Positions 1 to 8,628 of a stretch of DNA of 64,000 nucleotides are shown here, in pieces (within the stretch, counting starts at the first letter, position 1; the number at the start of each line of letters is the position of its first letter). Position numbers and translations under genes: made by a program. Origin of the DNA: Kytococcus sedentarius DSM 20547 (GTDB lineage: Bacteria; Actinomycetota; Actinomycetes; Actinomycetales; Dermatophilaceae); contig NC_013169.1 of assembly GCF_000023925.1 (NCBI RefSeq), forward strand, positions 1,240,001-1,304,000, written 5' to 3'. The notes below the pieces were generated by a model, which made no database searches, was not told the origin of the DNA, and was given only the letters and a program-made list of their open reading frames with translations.

Positions 1-736
1 GGGCGGCACCGATGATGCCCGCGTCGTTCTTGAGTTGCGCCGCCACGATCGGCGCTCGCAGGTGCAGCAGGGGCAGGAACTTCTCGGCCTTCTTGCTCAC
101 GCCCCCGCCCACGACGATGAGGTCGGGCCAGAGTAGGTCCTCCAGGGTGGAGTAGTAGGTCTGCAGGCGGTCGGCCCACTCCTGCCACGACAGGTCCTCG
201 CCCTCACGGGCGGAGTTGGCGGTCACGGTCTCGGCGTCCACGCCATCGATCTCGATGTGTCCGAGCTCTGAGTTCGGCAGCAGCCGCCCGTCGCTGATCA
301 ACGCGGTCCCGATGCCGGTGCCCAGAGTGGTGACGAGCACCAGCCCCCGGGTGCCCCGGGCGGCCCCGTAGTGGGCCTCGGCCAGCCCGGCGGCATCGGC
401 GTCGTTGAGCACGTGCACCTCCCGGCCCAGGTGCTCGGAGAACAGCCCGTCGGCGTCGGTGCCGATCCAGCTGTCGTCGATGTTGGCCGCGGTCCGCACG
501 ACGCCGTGGCTGACCACGGCCGGGACGGTCACGCCGATGGGGTGCCCGGCGGTCTGCTTGGCGAACTTCTGGGCGATCTCGTCGATCACCTCCGCCACGG
601 CGGCAGGCGTGGAGTCCTTCGGCGTCTCCAGGCGCAGGCGCTCGGTGGCGAAGGCGCCCTTCTCGAGGTCCACGGGGGCGCCCTTGATGCCGCTGCCGCC
701 GACGTCGATGCCCAGGGGGTGCTGTGAGCTGCTCAT
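1..736 (-). CDS. ppgK: Polyphosphate glucokinase (ROK family), 3' end outside the window
   Basis: Phosphorylates glucose to glucose-6-phosphate in the cytoplasm using polyphosphate (or ATP). The translation opens [20 protein letters not shown], the N-terminal phosphate-binding signature of actinobacterial PpgK, followed by the ROK motifs [18 protein letters not shown] and [14 protein letters not shown] and by ELGHIEIDG. About 245 residues are visible; the C-terminus runs off position 1. The ATG at 736 overlaps the TGA of map as ATGA, so the two genes are probably co-transcribed and translationally coupled. Polyphosphate rather than ATP use is inferred from similarity to the PpgK subgroup. Confidence 0.9.
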   Translation of the reverse strand, partial: MSSSQHPLGIDVGGSGIKGAPVDLEKGAFATERLRLETPKDSTPAAVAEVIDEIAQKFAKQTAGHPIGVTVPAVVSHGVVRTAANIDDSWIGTDADGLFSEHLGREVHVLNDADAAGLAEAHYGAARGTRGLVLVTTLGTGIGTALISDGRLLPNSELGHIEIDGVDAETVTANSAREGEDLSWQEWADRLQTYYSTLEDLLWPDLIVVGGGVSKKAEKFLPLLHLRAPIVAAQLKNDAGIIGAA

Positions 737-1593
737 GGTGTGGTCAGGATCTCCGGTCCGCTGTCGGTGATGAGGATGGTGTGCTCGAACTGCGCGGACC
801 GGGAGAGGTCCTTGGTGACGACGGTCCAGTCGTCGTCCCACATGGTCCAGTCGGCGGTCCCGAGGTTCAGCATCGGCTCGACGGTGAAGGTCATGCCCGG
901 CTGGATCACGTCGGAGTAGGCCGGCGCGGCGTCGTAGTGGGGGATGATCAGCCCGCTGTGGAAGTGGGTGCCGATGCCGTGGCCGGTGTAGTCCCGCACC
1001 ACGCCGTAGCCGAAGCGGCTGGCGTACATCTCGATGACGCGGCCGATGACGTTCACCTCGCGGCCGGGCTTGGCGGCCTTGATCCCGCGCAGGGTGGCCT
1101 CGAGGGTGCGCTCCACGAGCAGGCGCGAGTCCTCGTCGACGTCGCCGGCCAGGAAGGTGGCGTTGGTGTCACCGTGCACGCCGTGGATGAAGGCCGTGAT
1201 GTCGATGTTGACGATGTCGCCCTCGGCGAGCTCCCGGTCGTCGGGGATGCCGTGGCAGATCACCTCGTTCACCGAGCTGCACAGCGACTTCGGGTAGCCG
1301 CGGTAGCCGAGCGTCGAGGGGTAGGCGCCGTGGTCCAGCAGGAACTCGTGGCCGATGCGGTCGAGCTTGTCGGTGGTGACGCCCGGGGCGACTGCCCGCC
1401 CGACCTCCTCCCGGGCCTGGGCGGCGATGCGGCAGGCGATCCGCATCTTCTCGATGGTCTCGGCGTCCTTCACCTCCGAGCCCGTGAACGGGGCCGGGGC
1501 GGGCCGGTCGACGTACTCGGGGCGCTCGATGGAGGCGGGCACCTCGCGACGGGGGCCGACGTGGCCGGGGGTCAACGGGGGAGCGACAGGCAT
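733..1593 (-). CDS. map: Type I methionine aminopeptidase
   Basis: Removes the initiator methionine from nascent proteins in the cytoplasm. The 286-residue product shows the five metal ligands of the family in order: the two Asp of [14 protein letters not shown], the His of [10 protein letters not shown], the Glu of TVEPM and the Glu of QFEHTILI; the substrate-binding His lies in CHGIPD. The first 40 residues are a Pro/Arg-rich extension like that of the longer actinobacterial MetAP. The ATG at 1593 lies 7 nt downstream of a TAGACT -10 box and has no Shine-Dalgarno sequence, so the message is probably leaderless. ppgK follows with a 4-nt overlap. Confidence 0.95.
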   Translation of the reverse strand: MPVAPPLTPGHVGPRREVPASIERPEYVDRPAPAPFTGSEVKDAETIEKMRIACRIAAQAREEVGRAVAPGVTTDKLDRIGHEFLLDHGAYPSTLGYRGYPKSLCSSVNEVICHGIPDDRELAEGDIVNIDITAFIHGVHGDTNATFLAGDVDEDSRLLVERTLEATLRGIKAAKPGREVNVIGRVIEMYASRFGYGVVRDYTGHGIGTHFHSGLIIPHYDAAPAYSDVIQPGMTFTVEPMLNLGTADWTMWDDDWTVVTKDLSRSAQFEHTILITDSGPEILTTP

Positions 1594-1600
1594 GCGGCGC

Positions 1601-1606
1601 AGTCTA
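1601..1606 (-). promoter_or_regulatory. -10 box of map (leaderless promoter)
   Basis: On the minus strand TAGACT lies 7 nt before the map ATG. Its TAG is also the stop codon of the frame-interrupted membrane gene upstream. No convincing -35 hexamer was seen. Confidence 0.55.
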
Positions 1607-2054
1607 GGAGAGCGGGCGTCGGCCGTGGGCCGGTGGCGGTGCCGAGGGGGTGACCAGGCCCCACGTGATGCCGGCTGCGGTCACGGCGAGGAGCGCCGCA
1701 CCCCCGGTGAGGGGTGCCCAGACGAGGAAGGCGGCCTGGGCCAGCAGCGGGTTCCACGCCTGGTCCGAGTGGGCGTCCCAGTCCCCACAGGAGCACCGGC
1801 ACCGCCCCGGTCGCGATGGCCATCGGGACCATCGCCCAGGCGGGCTCGATCCACTCGGTGCCACCGCCCAGTTCCGGGGGCAGGGGGACCGGCCGGCGAT
1901 GTGCTCGCTCCAGGAGCCCCACGGCCGAACCGACGATGAGGGCGGCGGCCGCCACACCCACCACCCATCGGCCGACGCCACGGAGCCGGTCACCCACGGG
2001 CCAGCCGGTCCACGCCCGACGCCTCGCGGGCGCTTCACCTGGTAGTTTGAACAT
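1604..2054 (-). pseudogene. Small multi-pass membrane protein with an apparent frameshift
   Basis: Not a family I recognise. Read from ATG 2054 (MFKLPGEAPARRRAW), the first frame gives two hydrophobic segments (WVVGVAAAALIVGSAVGLLE and PAWAMVPMAIATGAVPVLLW). It then degenerates into Arg/Pro-rich shadow sequence. The adjacent frame continues the membrane-like pattern (DWDAHSDQAWNPLLAQ, then a long hydrophobic stretch) to a TAG at 1604. Skipping one G in the GGGG run near 1784-1787 joins the two halves into about 149 residues with three or four membrane segments. Either the gene is broken or one base is miscalled. No Shine-Dalgarno sequence supports the chosen start, which may lie further upstream. 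Confidence 0.5.
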
Positions 2055-2172
2055 GTTCAAAGACTGCCACCGAGCCGCCCGCGTGTCCATCTGGTCAGCC
2101 GGGTCTCGCGCCCGTCGTGGCCGCGGTGCATAGGGTGGGTCGAGTTGGTCCACCGAGCGCAAGGAGAGAACC

Positions 2173-2391
2173 GTGAGCTTCTACTACAACATCGTCACCG
2201 GCCAGGTGGAGGAGTCCGGCGACAGCCGTTCCCGCAACGCCGACGTGATGGGGCCCTACGACTCCCGCGAGGAGGCCGAGAACGCCCTTGCCAGCGCACG
2301 GGCCAACACCGAGAAGTGGGATGCCCAGAACGCCGAGGAGGCCGACCAGCCCGGCGGCGCCAACTGGGACGCCAACCCCCTGAACGGCTGA
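2173..2391 (+). CDS. Small SPOR-like conserved hypothetical protein
   Basis: The 72-residue protein (MSFYYNIVTGQVEESGDS...) starts at GTG 2173 after a clear AAGGAGAG Shine-Dalgarno sequence at 2161-2168. The pattern MGPYDSREEAENALASAR resembles a short SPOR-type repeat (GPY followed by an EAE-AL helix), as in a family of small actinobacterial proteins; the C-terminal 25 residues look disordered. No signal peptide or membrane segment is visible, so a peptidoglycan role is not implied. An M20 peptidase gene begins 9 nt after its stop, probably in the same transcript. Confidence 0.75.
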   Translation: MSFYYNIVTGQVEESGDSRSRNADVMGPYDSREEAENALASARANTEKWDAQNAEEADQPGGANWDANPLNG

Positions 2392-2400
2392 CCGGCACCC

Positions 2401-3792
2401 ATGGAGGCAACCCCCCAGCGCTCGCGCACCCAGGAGCACACCGGCCCGCTGCCCAGTGGGCTGGAGTTCCCGTGGACGGACGCCTACCCCGCTGAGTCCG
2501 AGGGCGAGGGTGGCCGCATCGAGCCCTGTCCCCAGGGTGACGCGGCGCTGGAGGTCCTGGACGACCGCCGGCTGGTCGCGGACCTCTCGGCCCTGGTGTC
2601 GATACCCAGCGTGGGCGGTACCCCGGAGGAGATCCGCGCCCAGCGCTGGGGGGCGGAGGCGCTGCGTCGCCTCGGGGGAGATGTCGACGAGTGGGACGAG
2701 GACGTCCGGGAGCTGGCCGGGCGCGACGGGTGGCCGGGTCAGGAGGTCGAGCGCTCAGCGCTGCGCGGCGTCGTGGGCCGGTTCGGCCCCGCGGAGGGGG
2801 AGCCGGCCCTGATCCTCTGTGGCCACACCGATGTGGTGCCGGCCACCGACGCGGAGCTCTGGTCGGAGAAGGACCCCTGGACCGTCGTGCGCGGTGAGGA
2901 CGAGCACGGCCTGTGGTACCGCGGCCGGGGTGTCACCGACATGAAGGGCGGGGTGGCGGCGATCCTCGCCGCGGTGCGAGCACTGCAGGCCAGCGGCTTC
3001 ACCTTCCGACGACCGTTGGCCGTCCATCTCGTGAGTGGGGAGGAGGACGGCGGGGCGGGCGCCTTCGCCACCCTCGCCCGGGGACACGGGGGCGAGGCGT
3101 GCGTCATCGCCGAGCCCACCGCCGGCTACCTGGTGACCGCCAACGCGGGCTCGCTGACCTTCCAGCTCATCATCCCGGGTCGGGCCGCTCACGGGGCGAT
3201 GGCCCGGGAGGGGGTCAACGCCCTGGAGGGTCTGGAGCTGGTGCGTCAGGCGCTCCTGGAGCTGCAGGAGCAGCGCCGTCAGGACCCGCCGCCGCCGTTC
3301 GACACCGTGGCCGACCCGTGGCCGCTCAGCATCGGCATCGTCCGGGGCGGCGACTGGGCCTCCACGGTGCTGGACGAGCTCGTCGTCGAGGGGCGCTTCG
3401 GGGTGCGCACCGACGAGGACCCGCAGGAGGCGCGTGACGCCTTCGAAGCCTGCGTGGCGCGGGCCTGTGCCTCCGACGACTTCCTTCGGGACCACCCGGT
3501 GCGGGTGGAGTGGCCCGGCGGGATCTTCGCCCCCGGCGAGATGCCCAGCGGTCACCCCCTGGCCGTCCAGGTGGCCGATGCGGTGGTGCGCGCCGGCTTC
3601 GACCGACCAGAGCGGATGGGGGTGCCCTACGGGTCCGACCTGCGGCAGTACGCAGCCGCCGGCATCCCGACGCTGCAGTACGGCCCCGGTGACATCCGGC
3701 AGGCACACTCGGTGGACGAGTGGGTCGACCGGGCGGCCCTGGTGCGGTGCGCCCGGGCCTACGTGCACCTCATCGCCGAACGCTGTGGTTGA
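2401..3792 (+). CDS. M20 family metallopeptidase (ArgE/DapE-like deacylase or peptidase)
   Basis: A 463-residue cytoplasmic zinc hydrolase of the M20 clan, which cleaves acyl-amino acids or small peptides. The metal-binding and catalytic elements occur in order: GHTDVVP (first His), GRGVTDMKGG (bridging Asp), SGEEDGGAG (catalytic Glu and a ligand), IAEPT (ligand) and a late His in QAHSVDEW. The lid domain lies between about residues 240 and 360. Members include acetylornithine deacetylase, DapE and dipeptidases, which cannot be separated by eye. Two peptide importers elsewhere in the window make a peptide or acyl-amino-acid salvage role attractive. There is no strong Shine-Dalgarno sequence at ATG 2401; translation may be coupled to the small gene upstream. 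Confidence 0.85.
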   Translation: MEATPQRSRTQEHTGPLPSGLEFPWTDAYPAESEGEGGRIEPCPQGDAALEVLDDRRLVADLSALVSIPSVGGTPEEIRAQRWGAEALRRLGGDVDEWDEDVRELAGRDGWPGQEVERSALRGVVGRFGPAEGEPALILCGHTDVVPATDAELWSEKDPWTVVRGEDEHGLWYRGRGVTDMKGGVAAILAAVRALQASGFTFRRPLAVHLVSGEEDGGAGAFATLARGHGGEACVIAEPTAGYLVTANAGSLTFQLIIPGRAAHGAMAREGVNALEGLELVRQALLELQEQRRQDPPPPFDTVADPWPLSIGIVRGGDWASTVLDELVVEGRFGVRTDEDPQEARDAFEACVARACASDDFLRDHPVRVEWPGGIFAPGEMPSGHPLAVQVADAVVRAGFDRPERMGVPYGSDLRQYAAAGIPTLQYGPGDIRQAHSVDEWVDRAALVRCARAYVHLIAERCG

Positions 3793-3837
3793 GCGCCGAC
3801 GGCCTTGACGGAACCCGCTGGGGGGCAAAGACGTTCG

Positions 3838-3919
3838 AATCGTGTCCAAATCGTGACCGTGCTGCGGGTGACAGCCGGGGGGTGCCGGCCACATGATGTC
3901 AGGTGGTGATATTCACCAC
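3838..3919 (+). promoter_or_regulatory. Candidate operator region of the secreted protease gene
   Basis: Two features lie in the short upstream region. AATCGTGTCC (3838-3847) and AATCGTGACC (3849-3858) form a direct repeat spaced by one helical turn (11 bp). GTGGTGA-TAT-TCACCAC (3903-3919) is a perfect 7-bp inverted repeat ending 25 bp before the GTG start. A TTGACG at 3805-3810 could be a -35 element, but its -10 partner is weak. Binding of a regulator is inference. Confidence 0.4.
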
Positions 3920-3944
3920 TCACACCATCTCGATGGAGGACACC

Positions 3945-6900
3945 GTGACCCCTAGCAAGGCGACAAGGCTCTCGGGCGCGGCACTCGTGGCATTCGCCAT
4001 GACCGCCGTTCCCATGGCCCAGGTCTCTGCCGTCCCGTCCCAGGACGGCCAGACCTCTCACGAGCACCGCAAGGACGACCTTCCGCACCCGCTGGGCGAC
4101 AAGCAGCGGGCCATGAAGGACGAGGCCATCAAGCAGCTCATCAAGGGTGACGCCAAGATTGTCACCAAGAGCGGGAGCCGCTCCATCCAGCTGGGTGAGG
4201 GCGCCGAGAAGCAGTTCGTGCAGTACGACGTCGAGCGCACCGAGAACGTGCTCACGATCCTCACCGAGTTCGGTGACGAGATCGACCCGCGCACCGGTGG
4301 CGAGCCCGGCCCGCTGCACAACCAGATCGCCGAGCCGGACCGCTCGGAGGACAACACGACCGTCTGGCAGGACGACTTCAACACCGACTACTACGACGAG
4401 TTGATGTTCGGCGAGGAGGACTCCTTCCGGCACTTCTTCCAGAAGCAGTCCAGCGGTCGCTTCGACGTCCAGGGTGGTGTGTACGACTGGGTGGAGGTGC
4501 CCTTCAACGAGGCGCGTTACGGCTCCCCGAACATCCCCGAGTCGGACGGCTACTGGAACTACGTCAAGGACAGCGCCGAGGCCTGGTACAACGACCAGGT
4601 CGCGCAGGGCAAGACCACGGCCGAGATCCAGGCCGAGCTGGCCCAGTACGACGTCTGGGACCGGTACGACTACGACGGTGACGGTGACTTCAACGAGCCC
4701 GACGGCTACATCGACCACTTCCAGGTCGTGCACGCTGGCGAGGACGAGTCCGCTGGTGGCGGCGCCCAGGGCGAGGACGCCATCTGGGCCCACCGCTGGT
4801 ACGCGTTCCCCACCCTGCAGGGCCAGGCGGGTCCGGAGGGCAACCTGATGGGTGGTGTGCCGATCGGTGACACCGGCCTGTGGATCGGTGACTACACCAC
4901 CGAGCCGGAGAACGGTGGCCTCGGCGTGTTCGTGCACGAGTTCTCGCACGACCTCGGCCTGCCGGACTACTACGCGACCGACGGGGGCGACAACGGCGCC
5001 GCGTTCTGGACGCTGATGTCGGCGGGCTCCTGGCTGAACAAGGGTGAGGAGTCCATCGGCTCCTCCGCGGGCTTCATGGGCCCCAAGGAGAAGCTGCAGC
5101 TCGGCTGGCTGGACTACGAGACGGTGCAGCCCGGCGAGAGCACCACCAAGACCCTCGGCCCGGCCTACCACGCGACCAAGAACCCGCAGGCCATCGCGGT
5201 CCCGCTCCCGGACAAGGAGATCGTGGACCAGTACAACACCCCGTTCGAGGGTGAGTACGAGTACTGGAGCGGTTCGGCCAACAACCTGAACAGCTCCATC
5301 TCCACCACGATTGACCTGACGGCCGCGAGCTCCGCCAGCGTCTCGGCCAAGGCCGAGCACTTCATCGAGGCGGACTACGACTACCTGTACGCCGAGGTCT
5401 CCACCGACGGTGGGGCCACCTGGGCCAAGCTCGCTGAGATCTCCGGGGACAGCGATGGGTGGACGGACCTGTCCTACGACCTGGACGAGTACGCCGGGCA
5501 GGCTGTCGACTTCCGCTTCCGCTACCAGAGCGACGGTGGCGTGAACGAGAACGGCGCCTTCCTGGACAACCTCACGGTCACGGTCGACGGTGAGTCCACC
5601 GTCGACGGCGCCGAGGGTGAGCCCACCTGGACGCTGGACGGATTCACGAAGATCGACGGCAGCGTCACGCGCAACGAGAGCCACTTCTACCTGATGGAGA
5701 ACCGTCAGTACGGCTCCTACGACGAGTCGCTGCGCACGGGTCCGTACAACTTCGGTTTCGGTGCCGCGCAGCCCGACTGGGCCGAGCGCTTCCCCTACCA
5801 GAACGGCATGCTCGTCTGGTACAGCAACGACGAGTACGCCGACAACAACACCGCGACGCACCCTGGTGGCGGTCAGTCCCTGCCCGTCGACGCGCGTCCC
5901 GAGGCCCTCGCCTGGGCCGACGGCACGCTCATGCGCAACCGCACCCAGACGTTCGACGCCACCTTCGGCCTCGAGCGCACGGACGCGGTCACGCTGCACA
6001 AGAACGGTGAGCCCACCGAGATCCCGGCCCGCGACGCCGAGCCGGTCTTCGAGGACACCGGGGAGAACGCCTACTACGACCCGTCCAACCCCGAGAACTC
6101 GGTGAAGCTGCCGGGTTCGGGCGTCCGTGCGCAGGTGCTCTCCACCGACGGTCACACGATGGAGGTCTGCTTCGGCGCCGCCGACAACTGTGACGCCGCT
6201 GCTCCGGAGGTCGCCGTCGACCGCTGGTGGGGCGACGACCGCTACGGCACGGCCGCCGAGGTGGCCAAGCAGACCGGTCCGAGCGACACCGTCTACCTGG
6301 CCGCCGGTGACACGTTCGCCGACGCCATGACGGCCAGCCCGGCTGCCGCCAACGGCAACGTGCCGAAGCAGATGTCGATCCCGGAGCAGGACGGCGAGAA
6401 CGCCCCCATCCTGCTGACCCGTGAGAACCGGATCCCGGCCGAGACCCTGGACGCGCTCGAGGCCCTGGCGGCCAAGAACGTCGTCATCCTCGGTGGCGAG
6501 TCCGCGATCTCCTCGGGTGTCGCCTCCGAGCTCGAGGGCATGGGCCTGAAGGTCGAGCGCGTGGGCGGTGCGGACCGTTACGAGACGAGCGCCAACGTCG
6601 CCAAGATGTTCGGTACGAACGTTGACACGCTGTACATCGCCTCGGGTGAGGAGCGTGCCTTCGCGGACGCCCTGACCGGTTCCGCGCTGGCCGGTTCGCA
6701 GGACGCCCCCGTCCTGCTGACCAAGCCGGGCGAGGTCGAGCAGACCACCGCCGACGCGGTGGCCGCGCTCAACCCCGAGAAGATCGTCGTGCTGGGTGGC
6801 CCCGCGGCCATCTCGGACGCGGTCTACAACGAACTGGGCGCCACCGAGCGCTTGGCGGGCTCCGACCGCTACGCGACGGCCGCCAAGGTTGCCGCCGAGT

Positions 6901-7151
6901 TCGGTGTCGACCCCAACTACGCCCTGCTGGCTGACGGGACCGACTTCCCCGACGCCCTCACTGGTGGCGCCTACGCCGGGTTCCAGCACAGCCCGCTGCT
7001 GCTGACCCGTCCGGACCGCCTGCCGGCCGTGACCGAGACGCAGCTGAACGAGACCTCCCCCGAGCACATGGTGATCGTGGGCGGTACGGCGGCCGTGGCG
7101 CAGTCGATCGAGGACCAGCTCAACGAGCTGGTCGGTGGGTGGATGAACTGA
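3945..7151 (+). CDS. Secreted M6-family (immune inhibitor A-like) metalloprotease with C-terminal cell-wall-binding repeats
   Basis: A large exported zinc protease of 1068 residues. GTG 3945 is preferred over the longer frame because GGAGGA (3935-3940) lies 4 nt upstream and a signal peptide follows at once (Arg/Lys region, then ALVAFAMTAVPMAQVSA, cleavage likely near residue 27). The M6 catalytic motif HEFSHDLGLPD begins at residue 331. After it come InhA-type sequence and a beta-sandwich region around residues 440-550. From about residue 757 to the C-terminus are three cell-wall-binding type 2 repeats, each opening with a DRY motif (GDDRYGTA, GADRYETS, GSDRYATA) and containing an FADA or FPDALTG motif and VV(I/L)GG. 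This suggests a protease held at the cell wall that digests extracellular proteins. A strong hairpin follows, so the gene is probably monocistronic. Confidence 0.92.
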   Translation: MTPSKATRLSGAALVAFAMTAVPMAQVSAVPSQDGQTSHEHRKDDLPHPLGDKQRAMKDEAIKQLIKGDAKIVTKSGSRSIQLGEGAEKQFVQYDVERTENVLTILTEFGDEIDPRTGGEPGPLHNQIAEPDRSEDNTTVWQDDFNTDYYDELMFGEEDSFRHFFQKQSSGRFDVQGGVYDWVEVPFNEARYGSPNIPESDGYWNYVKDSAEAWYNDQVAQGKTTAEIQAELAQYDVWDRYDYDGDGDFNEPDGYIDHFQVVHAGEDESAGGGAQGEDAIWAHRWYAFPTLQGQAGPEGNLMGGVPIGDTGLWIGDYTTEPENGGLGVFVHEFSHDLGLPDYYATDGGDNGAAFWTLMSAGSWLNKGEESIGSSAGFMGPKEKLQLGWLDYETVQPGESTTKTLGPAYHATKNPQAIAVPLPDKEIVDQYNTPFEGEYEYWSGSANNLNSSISTTIDLTAASSASVSAKAEHFIEADYDYLYAEVSTDGGATWAKLAEISGDSDGWTDLSYDLDEYAGQAVDFRFRYQSDGGVNENGAFLDNLTVTVDGESTVDGAEGEPTWTLDGFTKIDGSVTRNESHFYLMENRQYGSYDESLRTGPYNFGFGAAQPDWAERFPYQNGMLVWYSNDEYADNNTATHPGGGQSLPVDARPEALAWADGTLMRNRTQTFDATFGLERTDAVTLHKNGEPTEIPARDAEPVFEDTGENAYYDPSNPENSVKLPGSGVRAQVLSTDGHTMEVCFGAADNCDAAAPEVAVDRWWGDDRYGTAAEVAKQTGPSDTVYLAAGDTFADAMTASPAAANGNVPKQMSIPEQDGENAPILLTRENRIPAETLDALEALAAKNVVILGGESAISSGVASELEGMGLKVERVGGADRYETSANVAKMFGTNVDTLYIASGEERAFADALTGSALAGSQDAPVLLTKPGEVEQTTADAVAALNPEKIVVLGGPAAISDAVYNELGATERLAGSDRYATAAKVAAEFGVDPNYALLADGTDFPDALTGGAYAGFQHSPLLLTRPDRLPAVTETQLNETSPEHMVIVGGTAAVAQSIEDQLNELVGGWMN

Positions 7152-7208
7152 TCCACATCCCTCGCGCGGCGGTCGCCCCCTTCGACTGCCGCGCGGGGGA
7201 CGCACTTC

Positions 7209-7245
7209 GGGAGGCCCGGCGGACCACGTGTCCGCCGGGCCTCCC
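7209..7245 (+). terminator. Terminator hairpin after the M6 protease
   Basis: A perfect 16-bp stem (7209-7224 with 7230-7245) closes a 5-nt loop. No T tract follows, as in many actinobacterial terminators. Confidence 0.7.
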
Positions 7246-7287
7246 GGCGTCCGGGCCCGAGGTGGGCGGAGGTGGTTGGATGGGGCC

Positions 7288-8628
7288 ATGGATCGCCAGC
7301 AGGAATTCGTCCTCCGCACCATCGAGGAGCGGGACATCCGCTTCATGCGGCTGTGGTTCACCGACGTGCAGGGCTCCCTGAAGTCCGTGGGGGTGGCGCC
7401 GGCCGAGCTGGAGAACGCCTTCACCGAGGGCATCGGGTTCGACGGCAGCGCCATCGAGGGCTTTGCCCGCGTCTACGAGGCCGACACCCTGGCGATGCCG
7501 GACGCGTCCACCTTCCAGGTGGTCCCCTGGCGCGGCGGGGAGGGCGCCGGCATCGGGCGCATGTTCTGTGACATCACGCTGCCGGACGGCACGCCCAGTC
7601 CGGCCGACCCCCGCCAGGTCCTGCGGCGCGCCCTGCAGAAGGCCGATGACCTCGGCTTCACCTTCTACACCCACCCCGAGATCGAGTTCTTCCTCTTCGA
7701 GCGTGACCTCGATGCCGACGGCCGGCCCGTCCCCATCGACAACGCGGGCTACTTCGACCACCTCGCCCAGGGCGACGGCCACGACTTCCGGCGGGCCGCC
7801 ATCGACATGCTCGAGAGCATGGGCATCCCGGTGGAGTTCTCGCACCACGAGGGCGCCCCGGGGCAGAACGAGATCGACCTGCGCTACGCCGATGCGCTCT
7901 CGACCGCGGACAACATCATGACCTTCCGCGCCATCGTGCGCGAGGTGGCCCTGAGCCAGGAGGCCTTCGCCTCCTTCATGCCCAAGCCGATGGCGGGCCA
8001 CCCCGGCTCGGGCATGCACACCCACATCTCCCTGTTCGAGGGCGACCGCAACGCCTTCCACGAGCCGGGCGCGGAGTACCAGCTCTCGATCACGGGCCGT
8101 CGCTTCGTCGCCGGGCTGCTGCACCACGCGCGCGAGATCAGCGCCATCACCAACCAGTGGGTGAACTCCTACAAGCGCCTCTGGGGTGGGGGCGAGGCCC
8201 CGGCCCACGTGTGCTGGGGCCACAACAACCGCAGTGCGATGGTCCGCATCCCCATGTACAAGCCCACCAAGGTGCAGTCGAGCCGCATCGAGCTGCGCAC
8301 CTTGGACTCGGCCTGCAACCCCTACCTGGCCTACGCGGTCGTGCTGGCAGCCGGCCTGAAGGGCATCGAGGAGGAGTACGAGCTCCCCGCGGAGGCCGAG
8401 GACGACGTGTGGGGCCTGACCGACGGGGAGCGCCGGGCACTGGGCATCCAGCCGCTGCCGTCCTCCCTGAGCGAGGCGATCGCGGCGATGGAGGAGTCCG
8501 AGCTCGTCGCCGAGACCCTCGGCGAGCACGTCTTCGACTACTTCCTGCGCAACAAGCGGGAGGAGTGGCTGGCGTACCGGGCGCAGGTGACGCCCTACGA
8601 GCTCGACCGCTACCTGCGCCAGCTGTGA
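7288..8628 (+). CDS. glnA2: Glutamine synthetase, GlnA2-type
   Basis: Catalyses ATP-dependent formation of glutamine (or a gamma-glutamyl compound) in the cytoplasm. From ATG 7288 it is 446 residues, the length of mycobacterial GlnA2. Typical motifs: GFDGSAIEGF, the metal-binding PEIEFFLFE, PKPMAGHPGSGMHTHIS, NSYKRL and the ATP-site RIELRTLDSACNPYLAYA. The NLYDLP-type loop whose Tyr is adenylylated in GlnA1 is not present at the equivalent place (EYELPAEAEDD), as expected for this subtype. TTGGAT six nt before the ATG may be a -10 box of a leaderless promoter; GGAGG at 7268-7272 is rather far for ribosome binding. The GTG of glnE overlaps the stop codon. Confidence 0.93.
   Translation: MDRQQEFVLRTIEERDIRFMRLWFTDVQGSLKSVGVAPAELENAFTEGIGFDGSAIEGFARVYEADTLAMPDASTFQVVPWRGGEGAGIGRMFCDITLPDGTPSPADPRQVLRRALQKADDLGFTFYTHPEIEFFLFERDLDADGRPVPIDNAGYFDHLAQGDGHDFRRAAIDMLESMGIPVEFSHHEGAPGQNEIDLRYADALSTADNIMTFRAIVREVALSQEAFASFMPKPMAGHPGSGMHTHISLFEGDRNAFHEPGAEYQLSITGRRFVAGLLHHAREISAITNQWVNSYKRLWGGGEAPAHVCWGHNNRSAMVRIPMYKPTKVQSSRIELRTLDSACNPYLAYAVVLAAGLKGIEEEYELPAEAEDDVWGLTDGERRALGIQPLPSSLSEAIAAMEESELVAETLGEHVFDYFLRNKREEWLAYRAQVTPYELDRYLRQL

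Noticed and set aside
3759-7454. A 1231-codon open frame antisense to the M6 protease
   Set aside because: It mirrors the strong codon bias of the protease gene, has a Val/Gly/Arg-rich composition without domains, and crosses the terminator and the start of glnA2.
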